A stretch of 64,000 bases of DNA from Diaporthe sp. PMI_573. Taxonomy: Eukaryota; Ascomycota; Sordariomycetes; Diaporthales; Diaporthaceae. This document shows positions 60,485 through 64,000 of this stretch, in pieces. How positions within the stretch are numbered: position 1 is the stretch's first letter; every line of letters begins with the position of its first letter. Where the stretch lies: the NCBI GenBank assembly GCA_021399435.1, contig JAJTUP010000094.1:1-64000 (forward strand), in the 5' to 3' direction. Below the pieces are notes generated by a model, which saw nothing but the letters and a program-made list of their open reading frames with translations, had not been told where the DNA came from and ran no database searches. Position numbers and translations under genes: made by a program.

Positions 60485-61327
60485 TTGTGGTTCGTGCGAT
60501 ATCCTCGATATGCTCTCGCCGTAGACTAGATGCTAGAAGCGGAAATATTGAGACCTGTGTTCGGAAGCAATGCTTTTGGAATATATTGGGTCTTTGTATA
60601 GCACACAGGTGAGAAGCAGAACGCCAATCCCTTCCATACCATGTTGTGAGATAGCACAGGAAACAGGTTTGTTGGGTGCAATGATGAAGATGTGTCAATT
60701 CTTCCAAAATGCGATGTTGCATGTATGTAGCTTGTTCTCAATAATACATGAAAAGCAGCTTCATCATATAGCTATGTGCAGGACGTCTTTGTGCGGCTCT
60801 GCCGCACTAATCTGCCTTGCGTTTAGCCTTGTGTTGTGCCCTGTGTTCGCCTACAATTTAGCCCAATGCATGGCCACCTTTGGTGGCCTCATCGCCCTGT
60901 TTTACAGCCCTGTCATCCCTGCAGTTGAGGGGAACCTGCAAAACTTCCAACATACCAATGATCCGTATTTTACACAAACTAGGATTTCTCTGGTGACTCT
61001 CGAATCGTATTTTCTTCCGCTGTTCACTCTTCAGTCACCTTTGCAAGAGCAGCAGCTATGTGCTTCAAGACTCAAACATATGATCTGCGAGCTATTCCTC
61101 AGTAGCTTGTCGTGCAGGAAGACGTCTTCTTGATCCAGTGTGTGATCATATAAACATCGAAACGGATCGAAGTCGCGTTGGATCGAATGTTCCCTTGGCC
61201 GATGACGTAGTTTGTACCGACTAGCATTTCGGTACTGGGGTCGCGCATCCACATTCAGAGTGTAAACCGTGCAGATCCTGTAGAGAATAGCACTGTGTGG
61301 ATCGGGGCTAAATAATTCGAGAATGTT
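60485..61327. other. Intergenic region
   Basis: ORFs here (such as 60570-61133) have random composition. No gene seen. Confidence 0.4.
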
Positions 61328-61995
61328 TTGCAAGAGGAAGCTACATTTGCTCCAAACGGCACAGAGCCACAGACACAACTCCCCAGAGTAAGATCGACGA
61401 CGCTCAACGTGGCACGCGCCAAGCGAGGCACCACCAGAAGTCTGCCAGATAAGGTTGGCAAGCATTCCAAGAAAGTCGACACAGCGTTACCAGGCAAACA
61501 CACGCGACGTCTGTATGACAGGCTCTCCTGGAAAGAAGCTAGTATACTCGCGCAGCTCAGGACGGGTATGGCAAGATTGAACGCATATCTGTACCATATC
61601 GAAGCAGCATCGTCAGACCAGTGCGCATGCGGACAAGCGAGAGAGACCGTGGAACATTTCCTTTTTCGGTGCAGGCGTTGGACGATACACCGAACGCAGA
61701 TGCTCCAGTGTACAGATACCTATAGAAGTAACATCTCCTTCTTCTTAGGAGGGAAAGCACCGTTAGATGGTATAAATTGGACTCTAAATATGGATGCCGT
61801 CCGCGCAACGATACGGTTCGCTATTGCCACGGGGCGACTCGACGCAGACTGATCACAAGGAGGAACACCTCCATCCCATCACCACTAATCCGACAAACCT
61901 TAATCACCTCGTGTCATATACAGCAGGCACCGCTTCAGTCGCCGAAGATAGGACACTGAACACTTGGAGAATCGCCTTCAAGTTGGCCTACTAAC
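61328..61995 (+). pseudogene. Tad-like LINE, 3' end (copy 2)
   Basis: An open frame ends TGRLDAD-stop at 61852 and contains KVDTALPGKHTRRLYDRLSW, AQLRTGMARLNAYLY and the zinc motif CACGQARETVEHFLFRC. It aligns with the LINE at 4.2-5.1 kb with many substitutions, so it is an older relative. The 3' tail to about 61995 (GACACTGAACACTTGGAGAA...) also matches the tail of that copy. Everything upstream of the post-RNase H region is missing: a 5'-truncated insertion, common for LINEs. Confidence 0.8.
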
Positions 61996-62138
61996 ACCAC
62001 TAACCCACGAGACAAGCTATAAGCTAGGAACAGATTGCATATGGGCTTAAGGAGGTCGGGATTCATTTTAGGACATGTATTTGCAGATTAGTAATAGTTG
62101 CCCTTTCGGCGCAAGCCGCCGCCGGGCGTCAATAAATT

Positions 62139-62158
62139 GTGTGTGTGTGTGTGTGTGT
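62139..62158 (+). repeat. (GT)n microsatellite
   Basis: Uninterrupted run of ten GT units. Confidence 0.9.
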
Positions 62159-62605
62159 ACAACCATGTTCGTCACCATTCTACGACTGCGAAGATGGCCT
62201 ATCGATGGCAACGACTATTCGTGATTGATCAGACCCTCAACAGCAACGCATACCGCTTGCGGACGTCTAATGGGGTAATGAGATAGAATGTTTGGAACGC
62301 CAGGTGTTTACTTAGCGCCCAAGAGGCACAAATCGCTGCTACGCTACCATTCTAAAGTGATGGGTGGCAGGTCCTATAACCTTGCGGCCTATAAAACAAC
62401 TGATGCCATCCTTGTTTGCCCGCTATAAACGCTCGACCTCCTGTATGATCATTTCCATGATGCCGACATTTCTTATTTTGCGCTTCCCGGGGGCGAGGAG
62501 GCCGACATGTTGCCGGAGGAGCTGATAGGGTAGTGGCTGATACAGTACCACTTCCTTCATTTGTAATAAACCTTAACACAACGCCAGCAGACCACTGTGC
62601 GATAG

Positions 62606-63976
62606 ATGGGATTGGTATTTTACTCGAACCATAAATATGATGCAATACAATGCTCGCTAACCAAAGACGAGTACGCATTATGGCGTGACAAAGGACCAGT
62701 TGGAAAACTTCATAATATGGTTGTTGATATCGACAGGTCAGATAGGTATGTTTCCTACTCAAAGTTTACCTATTATTTAACTTGCTAGTTAATTGTTAGG
62801 TTGACATATAAACTTTTGCGAATCCAAGACGAAAAGATCAACGCGCTGCCTGCTGATGAACGACGCACCCAACGATCCCTACACGTTGTACTCGACAACG
62901 ATACACGCTGGCTGTCCCAATTGTTCATGATCCGACGCGCTTTGAAGCTTCGCCCTTATATTGAGTTAATGATAGTAGAGTTCAAGCACGAGTGGGAGCA
63001 AGAAAATCGATCGAAGAGGACGGGCAGCGTTACACAAGCGGCAATCCAAAAGATACCGCGAATACTCAAGGAAGAAAACCAGCTCACCGCCAATGATTGG
63101 GCTGTTCTTGAACACCTTGAGGAGATCCTCACCTTGTTCGAAGCAACTGTCATTCAACTTGAGGGTGACGGCCATGTCCGTCAGCGCAAACATGGATTTA
63201 CTGGGTCCTATGGCAACATATGGGAGGTCCTCCAAGGCTTTGAATTCTTGCTCGGCGAGCTTGAGCACTTTAAGGCCGTGGCTAATGATTTCCCTGACCC
63301 CGAACACTTCAGGGTAGGTATCAACCTAGCTTGGGACAAGTTGGATGAGTACTACAACAAGTGTGACAACACGTCCGTCTATTATGCTGCAATTGCACTT
63401 CACCCAGCATACCGATGGGGCTGGTTTGAATCAACTTGGGAGCACCGACCTGACTGGGTTGAGAAGGCAAAACATCTGGTGCAAGAGGTATGGGACGAAA
63501 AATACCGCAATCTTGACATCGTGGCCGTTGAAAAACATGCTCCTAAGCGACGGAGGACGTTCAAGAATCCCTTCCAAGAGCACGTCAACCGATCACGAAC
63601 CAAGCCTCCAGCTTCTTCCCCATTACCTAGACCAAGCGATGATGAATTTGCTGCTTGGCAGGCCGCCTATGAGCCAGGCGACAATGAAGTCGACGATCCT
63701 ATCCAGTACTGGCATGACCGCCGATTCAAGTACCCTCGTCTTTCACTAATGGCCCTTGATTTCCTGACAGTCCCTAGCATGTCAGCTGAATGCGAGAGGT
63801 TATTTTCAGCGGCTAAGAGGATGGTGGTGGCGTCGAGAAGGAATCTGGATGCTGACGTGATCAGCCTTTGTCAGGTTCTTAAGACCATTGTCGGTCAGAT
63901 CGGTCATCATCCATTGTCCATTGTTCTTTTCTTGGATTGTTTTTTCGTCCTCTTCCTCGTCGTTGGTCGTCTGTGA
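62606..63976 (+). CDS. hAT transposase, N-terminally truncated but otherwise intact (copy 3)
   Basis: Two exons, 62606-62745 and 62800-63976, with a 54-bp intron (GTATGT...TTGTTAG) that keeps frame (DIDRSD-R-LTYKLLRIQDE). Conserved regions: ALWRDKGPVGKLHNMVVDID, VLDNDTRWLSQLFMIRRALK, a helical insertion domain, YYAAIALHPAYRWGWFESTW, and the C-terminal dimerisation domain YPRLSLMALDFLTVPSMSAE followed by CERLFSAAKRMV. The frame is open for about 440 codons. The N-terminal BED finger and first catalytic Asp region are not found upstream, so it is probably 5'-truncated. The piece at 12.3-13.1 kb belongs to the same family. Confidence 0.82.
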
Positions 63977-64000
63977 TCTCGCATTTCGCTGTGCGTGTGG

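Noticed and set aside
60570..61133. 188-codon plus-strand ORF
   Set aside because: Cys/Leu/Phe-rich composition without signal peptide pattern or motif, partly antisense-like; judged to be random.

Overview
The window reads as nuclear DNA of a filamentous ascomycete (Pezizomycotina). Support comes from short GT-AG introns (44-134 nt, most under 90), an APSES/KilA-N transcription factor, a fungal CorA-like membrane protein, a Clr5 domain, an Argonaute PIWI domain, a fungal PD-(D/E)XK-like nuclease fold and the types of transposons present. It looks like an accessory, transposon-rich compartment: about half is recognisable mobile DNA, and many host-type genes are truncated, frameshifted, fused or duplicated. 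No rRNA, tRNA or CRISPR was found.

Layout. 1-4.1 kb: two Helitron helicase 3' fragments with their terminal regions, around a decayed retropepsin-like gene. 4.2-5.1 kb: 3' end of a Tad-like LINE, cut by a Copia element. 5.1-10.35 kb: complete Ty1/Copia element with identical 195-bp LTRs and gag and pol in one frame, separated by one TGA. 10.35-10.9 kb: head-to-tail Helitron ends. 12-17 kb: a graveyard of gene pieces (secreted-protein 5' end, hAT piece, last exon of histone H2A.Z, first exon of a Ste20-type kinase) around a coiled-coil/zinc-binding gene that is duplicated at 40 kb. 17-21 kb: an unrecognised ORF, a hAT relic and mostly non-coding DNA. 21.4-25.5 kb: PD-(D/E)XK-like gene, mariner-type transposase, protein with an internal duplication. 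25.9-26.75 kb: PIWI end of an Argonaute, cut by a Ty3/Gypsy chromovirus (26.75-35.68 kb, minus strand, identical 182-bp LTRs). 35.7-38.9 kb: non-coding. 38.96-41.88 kb: chimeric gene joining an Mbp1-like DNA-binding half to the duplicated block. 42.3-44.2 kb: solo LTR and pogo/Tc1/Clr5 mosaic. 44.9-45.6 kb: small dsRBD-like gene. 46-49.1 kb: Helitron Rep half. 49.8-56 kb: hypothetical ORFs, a hAT BED fragment and a Skp1-like/F-box-like fusion. 57.6-60.5 kb: two overlapping hypothetical genes and the CorA-like gene. 61.3-64 kb: second LINE fragment and a long hAT transposase.

The genes do not form a pathway. The common thread is rearrangement driven by repeats: both LTR elements lack a matching target-site duplication and sit at junctions between unrelated sequences, and a 1.8-kb block has been copied into a transcription-factor gene. 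The most notable possible novelties are the APSES chimera (38957-41876) and the Skp1/F-box-like fusion (53404-54449). All calls come from reading motifs and translations by eye; no database search was run.
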